DNA of 64,000 nt from Duganella flavida (GCF_009857445.1 NZ_WWCN01000006.1:285397-349396); one strand, 5' to 3'; shown: positions 20,248 through 31,223, numbered from the stretch's first letter. Made by a program: numbers and translations. The notes: generated by a model not told the origin, from the sequence alone.

Positions 20248-22280
20248 CACGCTGCGGGCGTATCAGCAGCCGGCACAGCGCTGCTCTCGGCCGTGTTTTC
20301 CTCGGCGGTTTCGGCATCGGCGACCGGGCCGCTTTCCTCTTCCTCGTCGTCATCCAGTTCGGCATCGGTAGGCACCGCGTCGGTCGGGATTTCGAGGATG
20401 CGGGCTTCCACCGTCAGGTCCACTTCGTCCCAGCGCAGGATGTCCAGCTTGACGGTCGCGCCGCGCGCCACCGACGGCATGCCCGGCAGGCGAATGACCA
20501 GCGGGATATCGGTCAGGCGCAGCACTTCGTCCTTGAGCACCACGGCTTCCACCTGGCGTGCATTCTCCTGGCCCAGCCAGCGCAGGCACCAGTAGCGTTC
20601 CATGTTCGACTGGTGATCGGCGTAGGCGCCATACGCCGCATCAAACTGCGACACAATCGCGAACAGGCCCGCATCCTTGTGCTTGAAGTGCGCGACCAGC
20701 GGCGCCATCACGCCCTTCTCGGCGCAGGCCAGGATCTGCCATTGGTTGACGAGGTCGGTGTAGCGGCGCAGCGGCGAGGTGCTCCATGCGTACTGGTCCA
20801 CGCCCAGGCCTTCGTGCGGCGCGGCGTGGGTCAGCATGCGCACTTGCATCTTGGCGTTCCAGCCGCCGACGCCACGGCCCTGGCTGCGGTAGATGCCCGG
20901 CACACCGTTATCGTGCATCATCTTGCCCCAGGTGCTGTTGGCGAAGATCATCAGTTCGGCGACGATCTTGTCCAGCGGCGCGCCGCGCTTGCGGCGGGTG
21001 ACGCTGACCACGTCGTCTTCGACGTAGAAGTTGTAGTCCACGCGGTTATTTTGTTCCGGCTTGAGGCCGAACGCTTCGCGCTTGACCATGCGCGCCGCTT
21101 CCAGCACTTGTGCCCATTTCCAGATCAGGCACAGGTCGTCCTTGTGCGGATAGTCGCCCTCGCCGCTGGCCAGGGTTGCTTCGTTGACCAGATCGTCCAG
21201 ATCGTTGTGGCGCAGGTTGTGCGCGATCGGCACCATCTCGGCGCGGGTTTCGCTGGAGATCACCGACCAGTCGGCCGGATTCAGCGTGGCGTACAGCGAC
21301 AGTGCCGGGCAAGTCTTGCCTTCGGCCAGCGTGAAGGCATTCACCACCGCGTCCGGCAGCATGGTGATTTTATCGCCCGGCATGTAGACGGTGGACATGC
21401 GCGCACGCGCCATCTTGTCGACCGCGTCGTCCGGCTTGATGCCCAGGCCCGGCGCAGCAATGTGGATGCCGACCTTGACGTTGCCATCGGCCAGATGGGT
21501 GACCGAGAACGCGTCGTCGATCTCGGTGGTGGTCACATCATCGATAGAGAAGGCTTTGACATCAGCCAGCGGCAAGCCCGATGGCGTGGCCGGCACTGGT
21601 ACGTCAGGGAAGCCTGCGCCTTTCGGGAAATTCTCAAACAGGAACTTGGCCATGTGCAGCTGCTTCGGCGACGGCACGCCGCCCACCGCCAGCATCAGGC
21701 GTTGCGGGTTGGTGTGCAGCTCGTTGCAGGCCGCTTCCAGCGCCTTGTATTCGATGCCGTTTTTGTCCGGCTTGAACAGCAGCTGCATGACGATGTTCTG
21801 CATCGCTTCCGGCAGCTTGTTGGCTTTCAGCTCTTCCACGTAACCGGCTTGAATCAGCGCCTGCTGTTTCTTTTTCTCGATGCCCGCCAGCGCCGCGCGC
21901 AGCGACTGCTCGGGCGCAGCCTTGTAGCGGCCACGGCCCTTCTTGTAGAAGTAGACCGGCGATGAATGCAGGCTCAGGATCAGACCAGCCGCTTCGGCCG
22001 GTTGCGGCGCATGACCAAAATATTCTGCGCCCAGCTCGGCAAAGCCGAACTCTTCCTCGCCCGCGACTTCCCACAGGAATTCCAGGTCGATGTCGGCGGA
22101 GATGGCCTTGGCCTGCTCCATCAGCTCGGCTGGCGACGGCTTGTCGAACTGCAGCAGCACGTCCTTGGTCTTGACCTTGGTGCGCTTGCCGCTGGCCATC
22201 TCGACTTGATAGGCCTCGCCGGCTTGCGTCATCACACTGCCGACCTTGAAATCGCCGGACTCTTCAAAAAATACGTTCAT
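20247..22280 (-). CDS. rnb: RNase II/RNB-family 3'-5' exoribonuclease
   Basis: Hydrolytic exoribonuclease, 677 aa. The RNB catalytic motif is seen near residues 246-262: DDVTTTEIDDAFSV, with the aspartate cluster that binds Mg2+. It is followed by VGIHIAAPG and YMPGDKITMLP. Downstream motifs include RSQGRGVGGWNAKMQV and the tract YAWSTSPLRRYTDLVNQ, typical of the RNB C-terminal catalytic region. A small beta-barrel domain follows, then an acidic tail (DDDEEEESG and more Glu/Asp). The N-terminus looks more like the smaller VacB-like proteins than E. coli RNase II, so RNase II versus a VacB/RNR relative is not settled. ATGA overlap with ubiC. Confidence 0.88.
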   Translation of the reverse strand: MNVFFEESGDFKVGSVMTQAGEAYQVEMASGKRTKVKTKDVLLQFDKPSPAELMEQAKAISADIDLEFLWEVAGEEEFGFAELGAEYFGHAPQPAEAAGLILSLHSSPVYFYKKGRGRYKAAPEQSLRAALAGIEKKKQQALIQAGYVEELKANKLPEAMQNIVMQLLFKPDKNGIEYKALEAACNELHTNPQRLMLAVGGVPSPKQLHMAKFLFENFPKGAGFPDVPVPATPSGLPLADVKAFSIDDVTTTEIDDAFSVTHLADGNVKVGIHIAAPGLGIKPDDAVDKMARARMSTVYMPGDKITMLPDAVVNAFTLAEGKTCPALSLYATLNPADWSVISSETRAEMVPIAHNLRHNDLDDLVNEATLASGEGDYPHKDDLCLIWKWAQVLEAARMVKREAFGLKPEQNNRVDYNFYVEDDVVSVTRRKRGAPLDKIVAELMIFANSTWGKMMHDNGVPGIYRSQGRGVGGWNAKMQVRMLTHAAPHEGLGVDQYAWSTSPLRRYTDLVNQWQILACAEKGVMAPLVAHFKHKDAGLFAIVSQFDAAYGAYADHQSNMERYWCLRWLGQENARQVEAVVLKDEVLRLTDIPLVIRLPGMPSVARGATVKLDILRWDEVDLTVEARILEIPTDAVPTDAELDDDEEEESGPVADAETAEENTAESSAVPAADTPAA

Positions 22281-22870
22281 CGTTTGTTTTTACTCGTTGT
22301 TATCAGTTCCAGGACAGAAGGGAGGAACACTTCCGTCACCAGCAGGGTACCTTGCCGGCGCTGATATAAACAGCGCCGTGCATATAATATGTGTGCGTCA
22401 GGAGCATTTTCGCCAAGCGCCGCGCGTGCACGCAACGCCAAAGGATGCCCTTCCCGCAATCTTGCAAATTCCAAAACACCGCGCCGCACCAGCGGATCGC
22501 CAAACAGCGTGGTGCCCAGCGAACGCTCGCCCAGCGCGCTGAACAGCGGCCAATCGTTGGCGTTGGCCGACATCGGCACCACCGTGTGTGCAAACACCAC
22601 GGGCGTATTATCACATCTCAGCAGCACTTCCCTTTCCCAGACGCGGCCGCGATGATGCATGCCGATCGCCACCGCCTCATCGCTGAGGCAGATCGCGGTG
22701 CGCTGATGCAGGCACTGCACGCGAAAGCTGTCGCTGTGCGCTTTCAGGCGCGCGGTCAGCGAACCACCTTCCACCAGCCATGGCACGTAGGCCGGCGGCG
22801 GGTTCAGCGCCAGCACATGCGGCTGCCACTGCGCCTGTCGCAGCGAGGCACTGCGCGGCGGCGCGCTCAA
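22277..22870 (-). CDS. ubiC: Chorismate--pyruvate lyase
   Basis: Splits chorismate into 4-hydroxybenzoate and pyruvate, the first step of ubiquinone synthesis. 197 aa. Family landmarks: LVEGGSLTARLKAHS (about 32-46), VWEREVLLRCDNTPVVFAHTVVP, RSLGTTLFGDPLVRRGVLEFARL and YARRCLY near the C-terminus, with the arginine and glutamate pocket residues in place. The start is TTG at 22870, inside the TTGA overlap with the upstream stop. No ATG is available before residue 70, so the TTG is probably correct. It is translationally coupled on both sides. Confidence 0.93.
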   Translation of the reverse strand: MSAPPRSASLRQAQWQPHVLALNPPPAYVPWLVEGGSLTARLKAHSDSFRVQCLHQRTAICLSDEAVAIGMHHRGRVWEREVLLRCDNTPVVFAHTVVPMSANANDWPLFSALGERSLGTTLFGDPLVRRGVLEFARLREGHPLALRARAALGENAPDAHILYARRCLYQRRQGTLLVTEVFLPSVLELITTSKNKR

Positions 22871-23445
22871 GCCTGCGCCCCGACGCCGCAGAAGGCCAGC
22901 ACCGAATCCACGTATTGCGGGAATTCGGAGATGGCGTGGTCACTGCCTTCGATCACGTGCTGCTGTGCGCCTTGATAGTGAGCCAGCATGTCGCGGTAGT
23001 CCAGCACTTCGTCGCCGGTGGCGGCGATCAGGAAGTAGCGCTCCGGCTTGCTGATCTTGGGCACTGCCAGCGCGTGCAGCTCGTCTATATATTCGCGCTT
23101 GAATTCAAACGGCTGGTCGGAGTGGTACTGCGTGCTTACGCCGACGTGTTTGTCGAGGTTGATGCTCGGCACCACGGCTGGATTCAGCAGCACCGCCTTG
23201 CAGCCGATGCGCTCGGCCAGCCAGGTCGCGTAGTAGCCGCCCAGCGAGGAGCCGATGATGCTCAGCTCGTCCGCCGGAATGCCCTCTATTAAAGACAGCG
23301 CCAGTTCCATCGCCAGCTTGGGCGAGGCCGGCAGCTGCGGCGAGATCACTTGATCGGCCAGGCCCAGCGCCGCCATGCGCTCGCCAACCACGCGGGCTTT
23401 CATGGAGCTCGGCGAGGAGCGGAAGCCGTGCAGGTACAGGATCAT
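22867..23445 (-). CDS. YqiA/YcfP-type alpha/beta-hydrolase (esterase)
   Basis: 192 aa. Nucleophile elbow GSSLGGYYA with S67, N-terminal oxyanion segment LYLHGFRSSP at 3-12, a C-terminal acid in ATGDEVLDY and a histidine in EGSDHAI complete the triad. Related proteins have esterase activity with unknown natural substrate. The ATG overlaps the mpl stop by one base (TAATG). Confidence 0.88.
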   Translation of the reverse strand: MILYLHGFRSSPSSMKARVVGERMAALGLADQVISPQLPASPKLAMELALSLIEGIPADELSIIGSSLGGYYATWLAERIGCKAVLLNPAVVPSINLDKHVGVSTQYHSDQPFEFKREYIDELHALAVPKISKPERYFLIAATGDEVLDYRDMLAHYQGAQQHVIEGSDHAISEFPQYVDSVLAFCGVGAQA

Positions 23446-24809
23446 TACGCCAGCGCTTTCAGGATCTTGTCGTGGATGCCGCCGAAGCCGCCGTTGCTCA
23501 TCACAATAATCTGGTCGCCCGGCTGTGCGGCCTTGGCGATGGCAGCCACCAGCGTGTCGATGTCTTCATAAGCGCTGGCGATATCGCCCAATGGCGACAG
23601 GGCGGCGCCCACGCTCCAGCCCAGCGTTTTTTCAATGCCGTAGCCGAATACGAGGTCAGCATCTTTCAGGCTGCCCGGCAGCGCATCTTTCATCGCGCCC
23701 AGCTTCATGGTGTTGGAGCGCGGCTCCAGCACGGCCAGGATGCGGGTGTCCTTGCCGATTTTCTGGCGCAGGCCGCCGACCGTGGTTTCAATCGCGGTTG
23801 GATGGTGGGCAAAATCGTCGTACACGGTGATGTTGTTGACCACGCCGCGCACTTCCATGCGGCGCTTGACGCTTTCAAAGGCCGCCAGCGACTTGGCCGC
23901 TTGCGCGACCGGCACGCCGACGTGGCGGGCGGCGGCAATCGCGGCCAGCGCGTTGGCGCGGTTATGCTTGCCGGTCAGCTGCCACTCCACGCGGCCGGCC
24001 ACTTCGCCTTTGAAGATAACATCGAACGTGCCGTCATCGTGCTCGTTCATCGTCCAATCCGTGCCCTCGCTGCGGCCGAAGCTTTCCTTCTCGCTCCAGC
24101 AGCCGCGCTTGAGCACGCGTTGCAGCGAATCTTCATCGCCATTGAAAACGACGCGGCCTATGCCCGGCACCGTGCGCACCAGATGGTGGAATTGGGTTTC
24201 GATCGCGCCCAGATCGGGGAAGATGTCGGCGTGATCGTATTCCAGGTTATTCAGGATGGCGGTCTTGGCATGGTAGTGCACGAACTTGCTGCGCTTGTCG
24301 AAGAAAGCGGTGTCGTACTCGTCCGCTTCGATCACGAAGAAGATCGAATCCTTATCACCCTGCATGCGGGCCGATACGCCAAAGTTCATCGGCACGCCGC
24401 CGATCAGGAAGCCCGGCGCGTAGCCCGCGTCTTCCAGGATCCAGGTCAACATGGCCGAGGTGGTGGTCTTGCCGTGCGTGCCGGCCACGGCCAGCACCCA
24501 TTTGTCTCTTAATATATGGTCGCCGATCCACTGCGGTCCCGACACGAACGGCAGGCCGCGATTCATGATTTCCTCGATCAGCGGATTGCCACGTGTGACC
24601 ACGTTACCGATGACATACAGGTCAGGATTGAGCGCGGTCTGTTCCGGGCCAAAGCCCTGGATCAATTCGATGCCCTGCGCTTCCAGCTGTGTGCTCATCG
24701 GTGGATAGACGTTGGCGTCGCAGCCAGTGACGCGGTGACCCGCTTCTTTGGCCAGCACGGCCAGGCCGCCCATAAAGGTGCCGCAAATACCGAGGATGTG
24801 AATGTGCAT
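23445..24809 (-). CDS. mpl: UDP-N-acetylmuramate:L-Ala-gamma-D-Glu-meso-Dap ligase
   Basis: Reattaches the recovered tripeptide to UDP-MurNAc in peptidoglycan recycling. 454 aa, Mur-ligase architecture. N-terminal Rossmann loop ILGICGTFMGGLA is at 5-17, the P-loop AGTHGKTTT is at 109-117, and central motif VFNGDEDSLQ and YDDFAHHPTAIETT mark the C-terminal domain. The histidine/lysine set usual in Mpl is preserved. It heads the run of overlapping minus-strand genes. Its upstream region contains a palindromic repeat. Confidence 0.95.
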   Translation of the reverse strand: MHIHILGICGTFMGGLAVLAKEAGHRVTGCDANVYPPMSTQLEAQGIELIQGFGPEQTALNPDLYVIGNVVTRGNPLIEEIMNRGLPFVSGPQWIGDHILRDKWVLAVAGTHGKTTTSAMLTWILEDAGYAPGFLIGGVPMNFGVSARMQGDKDSIFFVIEADEYDTAFFDKRSKFVHYHAKTAILNNLEYDHADIFPDLGAIETQFHHLVRTVPGIGRVVFNGDEDSLQRVLKRGCWSEKESFGRSEGTDWTMNEHDDGTFDVIFKGEVAGRVEWQLTGKHNRANALAAIAAARHVGVPVAQAAKSLAAFESVKRRMEVRGVVNNITVYDDFAHHPTAIETTVGGLRQKIGKDTRILAVLEPRSNTMKLGAMKDALPGSLKDADLVFGYGIEKTLGWSVGAALSPLGDIASAYEDIDTLVAAIAKAAQPGDQIIVMSNGGFGGIHDKILKALA

Positions 24810-24840
24810 AAATAATTAGACGACATGTGAACAGCCGCGC

Positions 24841-24912
24841 CGTCATCCCCGCGCAAGCGGGGATCCATAGAACGCATGCTCAGTATGGATCCCCGCCTGC
24901 GCGGGGATGACG
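24841..24912. repeat. REP-like palindromic repeat pair
   Basis: Two inverted arms of about 28 bases (24841-24868 and 24885-24912) read CGTCATCCCCGCGC on the outside and match except at one position. Each arm also contains its own small hairpin (CCCCGC-GCAA-GCGGGG and the mirrored one). The 16-base loop holds AGAACGCATGCTCAGT. The form matches dispersed REP-like elements of proteobacteria. It lies 32 bases upstream of the mpl ATG and 73 bases before the divergent gene. Confidence 0.85.
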
Positions 24913-24984
24913 CGCGCGGGCTAACGAATACAGGATTTTACCCGACCCGCCGCGCTTTTCCCGGTTCAGAGTATTATCTCGTCC

Positions 24985-25620
24985 ATGACGCCGAATGTTA
25001 ATGACGAACTCCAGCTCCTGCGTGCCGAGATTGCGGCGGCCGCCGCACGCCTGATCGCCGAAGACGGGGCCGACTACAACACGGCCAAGCGCAAGGCGGC
25101 CAAGCAAATTCTCGGCGATACGCAACCGCCGCTCAACCTGCTGCCGGATAACGCGCAGATCGAAGCGGAAGTGCGCATCTACCAGTCGCTATTCCACGCC
25201 GACACCCAGCCAGCCCGCGTCTTCCGCCTGCGCACGCTGGCGGTCGACATCATGGAAGGCCTGGAGCGCTTTCAGCCCTTCTTAACTGGCTCAGTATTAA
25301 ATGGCACAGCCGGTCCGCACGACGACATCCATCTGCAGCTGTTTGCCGACAGCGCCAAAGAGGTGGAAATCTTCCTGCTGAACCGTAATTTGCAAATCGA
25401 CATCTCGGAAACGCCGCACTTTAAAGGGCCGCGCTATGGCATGGTCGAAACGGTCAGCTTCATGTGGCACAAGGAAGGCGTGCACGCTGCTTTATATGAG
25501 CTGGACGATTTGCGCGGCGCCGTCAAAACCCGCAGCGACGGCAAACTGGCCCGGGCCGATATTGCCGCCGTACGCGCCCTATTAGTTAACAGCACTCACA
25601 GTACCCCACCCTCACCATGA
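24985..25620 (+). CDS. Conserved hypothetical, possibly nucleotidyltransferase-like, 211 aa
   Basis: Function not recognised with confidence. ATG at 24985. The segment from about residue 99 (LTGSVLNGTAGPHDDIHLQLF) resembles the GS...DxDL core of nucleotidyltransferase folds, but the second aspartate is replaced by histidine-containing sequence, so activity is doubtful. The N-terminal 60 residues are helical with many Ala/Lys. No signal peptide. It overlaps the TlpA-like gene (ATGA), so they are coupled. Homologues are sometimes mislabelled after neighbouring mpl. Confidence 0.7.
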   Translation: MTPNVNDELQLLRAEIAAAAARLIAEDGADYNTAKRKAAKQILGDTQPPLNLLPDNAQIEAEVRIYQSLFHADTQPARVFRLRTLAVDIMEGLERFQPFLTGSVLNGTAGPHDDIHLQLFADSAKEVEIFLLNRNLQIDISETPHFKGPRYGMVETVSFMWHKEGVHAALYELDDLRGAVKTRSDGKLARADIAAVRALLVNSTHSTPPSP

Positions 25621-26171
25621 ATCCAAAACACCTGAAAGCCTATATTGTTGTCGGTTTGATCTTCGCAGCATCCGGCGCCTACCTCGGCTATCAAAAACAA
25701 AATGTACCGCAAGTCGCGCCATTGACGGCTACCCAGCCGGCCGGCGTGACCGGCCCGGTGAACGAATTGTTCAAGCAAACGCTGCCGGATGCCAAGGGCG
25801 TGGCCACCACGCTGGCGCAATATAAAGGCAAGGCCATGCTGGTCAATTTCTGGGCCCCGTGGTGCGGACCATGCGTCCAGGAGATGCCGGAGCTATCGGC
25901 GCTGGCCTCAGGAGAAGAAGGCAAGAAGCTGCAAGTTATCGGCATTGGTATTGATTCGCCAACAAATATCGCGGAATTTAGCGACAAATACAAGATCACC
26001 TACCCGGTGCTGGTGGCCGGCATGAGCGGCACCGAGCTGTCGCGCCAGTTCGGCAACGCCGGCGGCGGCCTGCCCTTCACCGTCCTGATCGGCGCTGACG
26101 GCCAGGTCAAGAAGACCTACCTCGGCCGACTGAAATTCGACGAGCTGCGCAAAGATTTAGCAAGTCTGTAA
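25617..26171 (+). CDS. TlpA-family thiol:disulfide oxidoreductase
   Basis: Membrane-anchored thioredoxin-fold protein, 184 aa. N-terminal anchor at about 8-25 places the domain in the periplasm. Active site WCGPC at C83/C86. Redoxin/TlpA insertion and a cis-proline segment (GGGLPFTVLIGADG) are visible. Likely role: periplasmic disulfide reduction, for example cytochrome c maturation; the partner is unknown. Coupled to the upstream gene. Confidence 0.9.
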   Translation: MNPKHLKAYIVVGLIFAASGAYLGYQKQNVPQVAPLTATQPAGVTGPVNELFKQTLPDAKGVATTLAQYKGKAMLVNFWAPWCGPCVQEMPELSALASGEEGKKLQVIGIGIDSPTNIAEFSDKYKITYPVLVAGMSGTELSRQFGNAGGGLPFTVLIGADGQVKKTYLGRLKFDELRKDLASL

Positions 26172-26255
26172 ATAAATTCATAAGTTTTTTTCTCTTGCCA
26201 AATGTCCGCAGTTGGCGTCAAAATGCGGATCTTTCGCGGAGAAGGCTCAAGAATC

Positions 26256-26693
26256 ATGGCAAAAAACCTCCTACTGCTCAACGGACCCAACCTGAATTTG
26301 CTGGGCACCCGGGAGCCTGAGGTCTACGGCGCAAGCACTTTGGCCGACATCGAACACGCTGCCCAGGCACAGGCCCAGGCAGCGGGTGCGAGCTTGTCCT
26401 GCTTCCAGAGCAACCACGAAGGTGTACTGATCGACCGCATCCACGCAGCCAAGTCGGAAGGCGTGGACGCCATCGTCATCAATCCGGGCGGTTTGACCCA
26501 TACCAGTGTCGCCCTGCGCGATGCGTTGGCAGGGGTGGCCATCCCGTTTGTGGAAGTGCACATTTCGAATATTTACCAACGCGAGTCGTTTCGCCACCAC
26601 TCATTCCTGAGCGCGATTGCAATAGGCACTATCTGCGGACTGGGTATCGAAGGATATCGGTTTGCCATCGACTTTGTTCTTAAAAAGCGATAA
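26256..26693 (+). CDS. aroQ: Type II 3-dehydroquinate dehydratase
   Basis: Dehydrates 3-dehydroquinate in the shikimate pathway as a dodecamer. 145 aa from ATG at 26256; upstream start candidates add 18 residues outside the family alignment. [19 protein letters not shown] holds catalytic Y24 and R19. [17 protein letters not shown] and VEVHISN with the catalytic histidine near 102 follow. Together with aroE it covers two steps of the route. It precedes accB by 52 bases. Confidence 0.97.
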   Translation: MAKNLLLLNGPNLNLLGTREPEVYGASTLADIEHAAQAQAQAAGASLSCFQSNHEGVLIDRIHAAKSEGVDAIVINPGGLTHTSVALRDALAGVAIPFVEVHISNIYQRESFRHHSFLSAIAIGTICGLGIEGYRFAIDFVLKKR

Positions 26694-26745
26694 CCTACGC
26701 GATCCGCGCGCATTTTTACACACACAAGATATTCCTGGGGGTTAC

Positions 26746-27213
26746 ATGGATCTACGCAAGCTGAAGACCTTGATTGATTTGGTCGCAGAATCGGACATCG
26801 CCGAACTCGAAGTGACCGAAGGCGAAAGCAAAGTTCGCATCGTCAAGTCGTCCGCCATCGCGCAAAACCAAATGGTGATGATGCAGCCGCAAGCTATTCC
26901 TCAGTACCACGCCCCTGCCCCTGCTGGTGCAGCACCTGTCGCCGCCGCTCCAGTTGCAGCCGCTGCCGCAGAACCGACCGGCCACGTGGTGAAATCGCCG
27001 ATGGTTGGCACCTTCTACCGTTCGTCGGCGCCAGGCGCGGCAGCGTTTGTGGAAGTTGGCGCCGTGGTCAAGGAAGGCGACACCCTGTGCATCATCGAAG
27101 CGATGAAGCTGCTGAATGAAATCGATGCCGACAAGTCCGGCACCATCACCCAGATCCTGGTCGAGAACGGCCAACCGGTCGAATTCGGCCAACCGCTGTT
27201 TGTGATCGGCTAA
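26746..27213 (+). CDS. accB: Biotin carboxyl carrier protein of acetyl-CoA carboxylase
   Basis: Carries the biotin of acetyl-CoA carboxylase, the first step of fatty acid synthesis. 155 aa from ATG at 26746. Biotin attachment motif EAMKL with K121 lies in a lipoyl-like domain (80-155). An Ala/Pro-rich hinge (about 57-76) joins it to the N-terminal helical region. A TGGGGG tract lies upstream as ribosome site. Co-oriented with accC, 123 bases apart. Confidence 0.97.
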   Translation: MDLRKLKTLIDLVAESDIAELEVTEGESKVRIVKSSAIAQNQMVMMQPQAIPQYHAPAPAGAAPVAAAPVAAAAAEPTGHVVKSPMVGTFYRSSAPGAAAFVEVGAVVKEGDTLCIIEAMKLLNEIDADKSGTITQILVENGQPVEFGQPLFVIG

Positions 27214-27336
27214 GAACGGCCAGCGCCCTCCCCTTCGGCGACGGGCGCGCCTTCTTGGTCCGCTTTCCTCCTCACCTGACGCAGCCACTGAAGAAGAGTT
27301 CTACTTCGCGGCGCTCACAGACATAGCGAACCTATC

Positions 27337-28716
<1,380 letters not shown>

Positions 28717-28719
28717 CAA

Positions 28720-29652
28720 ATGAGCTGGACTGAAATCGTCATCGAAATCGCGCGTGACCACGCCGAGGCCCTCTCCGAGGCGCTGATGGATGTGGGCGCC
28801 TTGTCGGTTTCCGTGGAAGACGCGGACGAAGGCACCGACGCGGAAAAACCGCTGTTCGGCGAGCCGGGCATGGAACCTACCGAAGCTGCGTGGGATCACA
28901 GCCGCGTCGTCGCGCTGACCGACGAAGATGACGACCAGGCCGTGATCGTTGCGGCGGCGGCCGGCCAGATCGGCCTCACCACCCTGCCGAAGTTCACCAC
29001 CCGCAAGGTGGAGGAGCAGGACTGGGTGCGTTTGACCCAATCGCAATTCGCACCTATCCCGATCGGCAAGAACATCTGGGTGGTGCCGTCGTGGCACGAA
29101 GCGCCGAATCCGGATGCGCTGATCCTGGAACTGGATCCGGGCCTGGCCTTCGGTACCGGCAGCCATCCGACCACCCGCCTGTGCATGGAGTGGCTGGAAG
29201 CCAATCCAGCGCCCGGCAAGACCGTGCTCGACTACGGCTGCGGCTCCGGCATCCTGGCGATGGTCGCCAAGAAGGTTGGTGCCGGCGAAGTGGTGGGCGT
29301 AGACATCGATCCGCAAGCGATTGAGTCGGCGGCTGACAATGCCACCCGCAACCACTGCGAGATCGCGTTCTTCCTGCCGGATAGCTTCGCCGAGTCGAAG
29401 CATGCGACGCAGCGCTTTGATATCGTAGTGGCCAACATCCTGTCCAGCCCGCTGAAACTGATGGCGCCAATGCTGTCGGGCCGCGTGGCTGATGGCGGTG
29501 CGCTGATCCTGTCGGGCGTGCTGGCGCGCCAGGCGGAAGAAGTAGCTGCGGCTTACGCACCGTTCATCAAGCTGGGCGTATGGGCCGAGCAAGAAGGCTG
29601 GGTGGCGCTGCATGGCCGCCTTGGTAGCGACACTGTCCCGGCTGCACGTTAA
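28720..29652 (+). CDS. prmA: Ribosomal protein L11 methyltransferase
   Basis: Trimethylates ribosomal protein L11 using S-adenosylmethionine. 310 aa. N-terminal substrate-recognition domain (1-60, [15 protein letters not shown]). The GTGSHPTT loop is near 146-153, SAM motif [12 protein letters not shown] is at 170-180, and VANILSSPL forms the catalytic N-[I/V]-x-P-L type segment near 240. Immediately after accC, a common betaproteobacterial arrangement. Confidence 0.96.
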   Translation: MSWTEIVIEIARDHAEALSEALMDVGALSVSVEDADEGTDAEKPLFGEPGMEPTEAAWDHSRVVALTDEDDDQAVIVAAAAGQIGLTTLPKFTTRKVEEQDWVRLTQSQFAPIPIGKNIWVVPSWHEAPNPDALILELDPGLAFGTGSHPTTRLCMEWLEANPAPGKTVLDYGCGSGILAMVAKKVGAGEVVGVDIDPQAIESAADNATRNHCEIAFFLPDSFAESKHATQRFDIVVANILSSPLKLMAPMLSGRVADGGALILSGVLARQAEEVAAAYAPFIKLGVWAEQEGWVALHGRLGSDTVPAAR

Positions 29653-29660
29653 GCCCGGCA

Positions 29661-31214
29661 ATGGCGCTCGCCACCAAATGCCCCCACTGCAACACGGTAT
29701 TTCGGGTCGCTCATGACCAGTTGAAATTACGTGGGGGCATAGTCCGCTGTGGCTCCTGTAATGAAGTCTTTGATGGCAACGCGGCCCTGCTGGAGCCGCC
29801 TGCCACGCTCCCTCCCCCTATTCCCTTCGACCAGAAAATGGCCGCGCTCGATACGCGCGCCGCTGAAGTGCTGCACGCCGACGACGCCGAGCCGGTGCTG
29901 GAACTCGATGACGTGCTCGACGAGCTGCCAGCCGAGCAAGCGCCCACGCTTGAAGTGGAAGCCGAACCTGAGCCTGAGCCTGAGCCTGAGCCTCCTGTAA
30001 CGACGGCGACGATTCCGCTACCTGCTGAACCAGCGCTCCTGCCGGCCAATACCGACGCCCTGTTCGACCTCGATCTGGATATCGAATCCGAGCCTGACCT
30101 GGAAGCCAGTAGCGAGCCGGCAGTCAGCGCCGCGCCGCTGGAAGACATCCTGGGCGCGGAAGAGATGAGCGAAGACGAGCTCGAAGCCGCGCTCGAAGCC
30201 GAACTGTCGGCCATGGAGCAAACGCTGGCCGACGTTCAGCACGACGGCGACGGCCTGCCAAGCGCCGACGATGCCTTCGCCAACATGTCCGGCGGCCGCA
30301 TCGAGCCGACGTGGGACGATCCATCGCTGGACGACGAACCGCAAGCCGGCGCCGGTCCCGGCCTCGGCACCGCCCTCGCCGCTGCCGCCGACGCCATCGA
30401 TGCCGCCGAGGCCGAGCAGCCTGCCGCAGCCGCAGCGACCGCTCCTGCCGACGACAACGCATCGGACGATGCCGACGTCCGCGCCTCCGAGCCGGCCGCG
30501 CCGCCGCTCGCACCACCAGCCTCCCCTGCCAGTCCAACGCTCGCCGATCAATTCGACGACGCCGACGAAGAAGCGCTGGTACAACTCTCAAGCGGCGGCC
30601 TGGCCGAAGCCCAGGCCGAGCGTGCCCACGCCTACCTGCACGCCCAGGCCGACGACGGTCTCGCGCCGGCCAACGAAGAACAAGCCGCACCGGAAGAACC
30701 AGGCTTCGTCACGCGCGACCGCCAGCGCCAGAAATTCGGCAAAGCCACCACCATCTTCATGAGCCTCGGCTCGGTGCTGCTGGTGGCTGCACTGCTGGCC
30801 CAAGCCGTCACCACCTTCCGCAACTCGCTGGCCGCAGCCATGCCGCCGCTGAAGCCGGTCCTGACCGCTGCCTGCCAGACGCTGGGCTGCAAAATCGAAC
30901 TGCCCACGCAAATCGACGACCTCACCATCGAGCAAGGCGAACTGCAAACCCTGAGCGACACCGCGTTCTCCTTCACCACCCTGCTGCGCAACCAGAGCGC
31001 CACCGCGCAAGCCTGGCCATCGATCGAGCTGGTGCTGGACGACGACAAGGACAAGCACGTGCTGCGCCGCGTGTTCACGCCACGCGACTACCTGCACGCC
31101 GACATCGCGGTTGAGCACGGATTTGCCCCGCACACCGAACAAGCCGTTAAACTGTACTTTGAACTTCACGACCTAAAAGCATCCGGCTATCACATCGCAG
31201 TCTTCTACCCATAA
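29661..31214 (+). CDS. MJ0042-type zinc-ribbon, DUF3426 membrane protein
   Basis: 517 aa. N-terminal zinc ribbon with C7/C10 (CPHC) and C30/C33 (CGSC). A long acidic, Ala/Glu/Pro-rich stretch follows, with an EPEPEPE run near 100-110. One transmembrane segment lies at about 363-385 (LGSVLLVAALLAQAV), then a beta-rich extracytoplasmic domain of the DUF3426 type (CQTLGCKIELP, LDDDKDKHVLRRVF). Topology implies ribbon inside, DUF3426 domain outside. Function is unknown in this family. The long low-complexity linker is unusually acidic. Downstream of prmA, upstream of the PfkB kinase by 9 bases. Confidence 0.88.
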   Translation: MALATKCPHCNTVFRVAHDQLKLRGGIVRCGSCNEVFDGNAALLEPPATLPPPIPFDQKMAALDTRAAEVLHADDAEPVLELDDVLDELPAEQAPTLEVEAEPEPEPEPEPPVTTATIPLPAEPALLPANTDALFDLDLDIESEPDLEASSEPAVSAAPLEDILGAEEMSEDELEAALEAELSAMEQTLADVQHDGDGLPSADDAFANMSGGRIEPTWDDPSLDDEPQAGAGPGLGTALAAAADAIDAAEAEQPAAAAATAPADDNASDDADVRASEPAAPPLAPPASPASPTLADQFDDADEEALVQLSSGGLAEAQAERAHAYLHAQADDGLAPANEEQAAPEEPGFVTRDRQRQKFGKATTIFMSLGSVLLVAALLAQAVTTFRNSLAAAMPPLKPVLTAACQTLGCKIELPTQIDDLTIEQGELQTLSDTAFSFTTLLRNQSATAQAWPSIELVLDDDKDKHVLRRVFTPRDYLHADIAVEHGFAPHTEQAVKLYFELHDLKASGYHIAVFYP

Positions 31215-31223
31215 AGAACTATC

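Noticed and set aside
24841..24912. Terminator for a neighbouring gene
   Set aside because: It lies upstream of both flanking genes and has no T run, so it fits a REP-like repeat better than a terminator.
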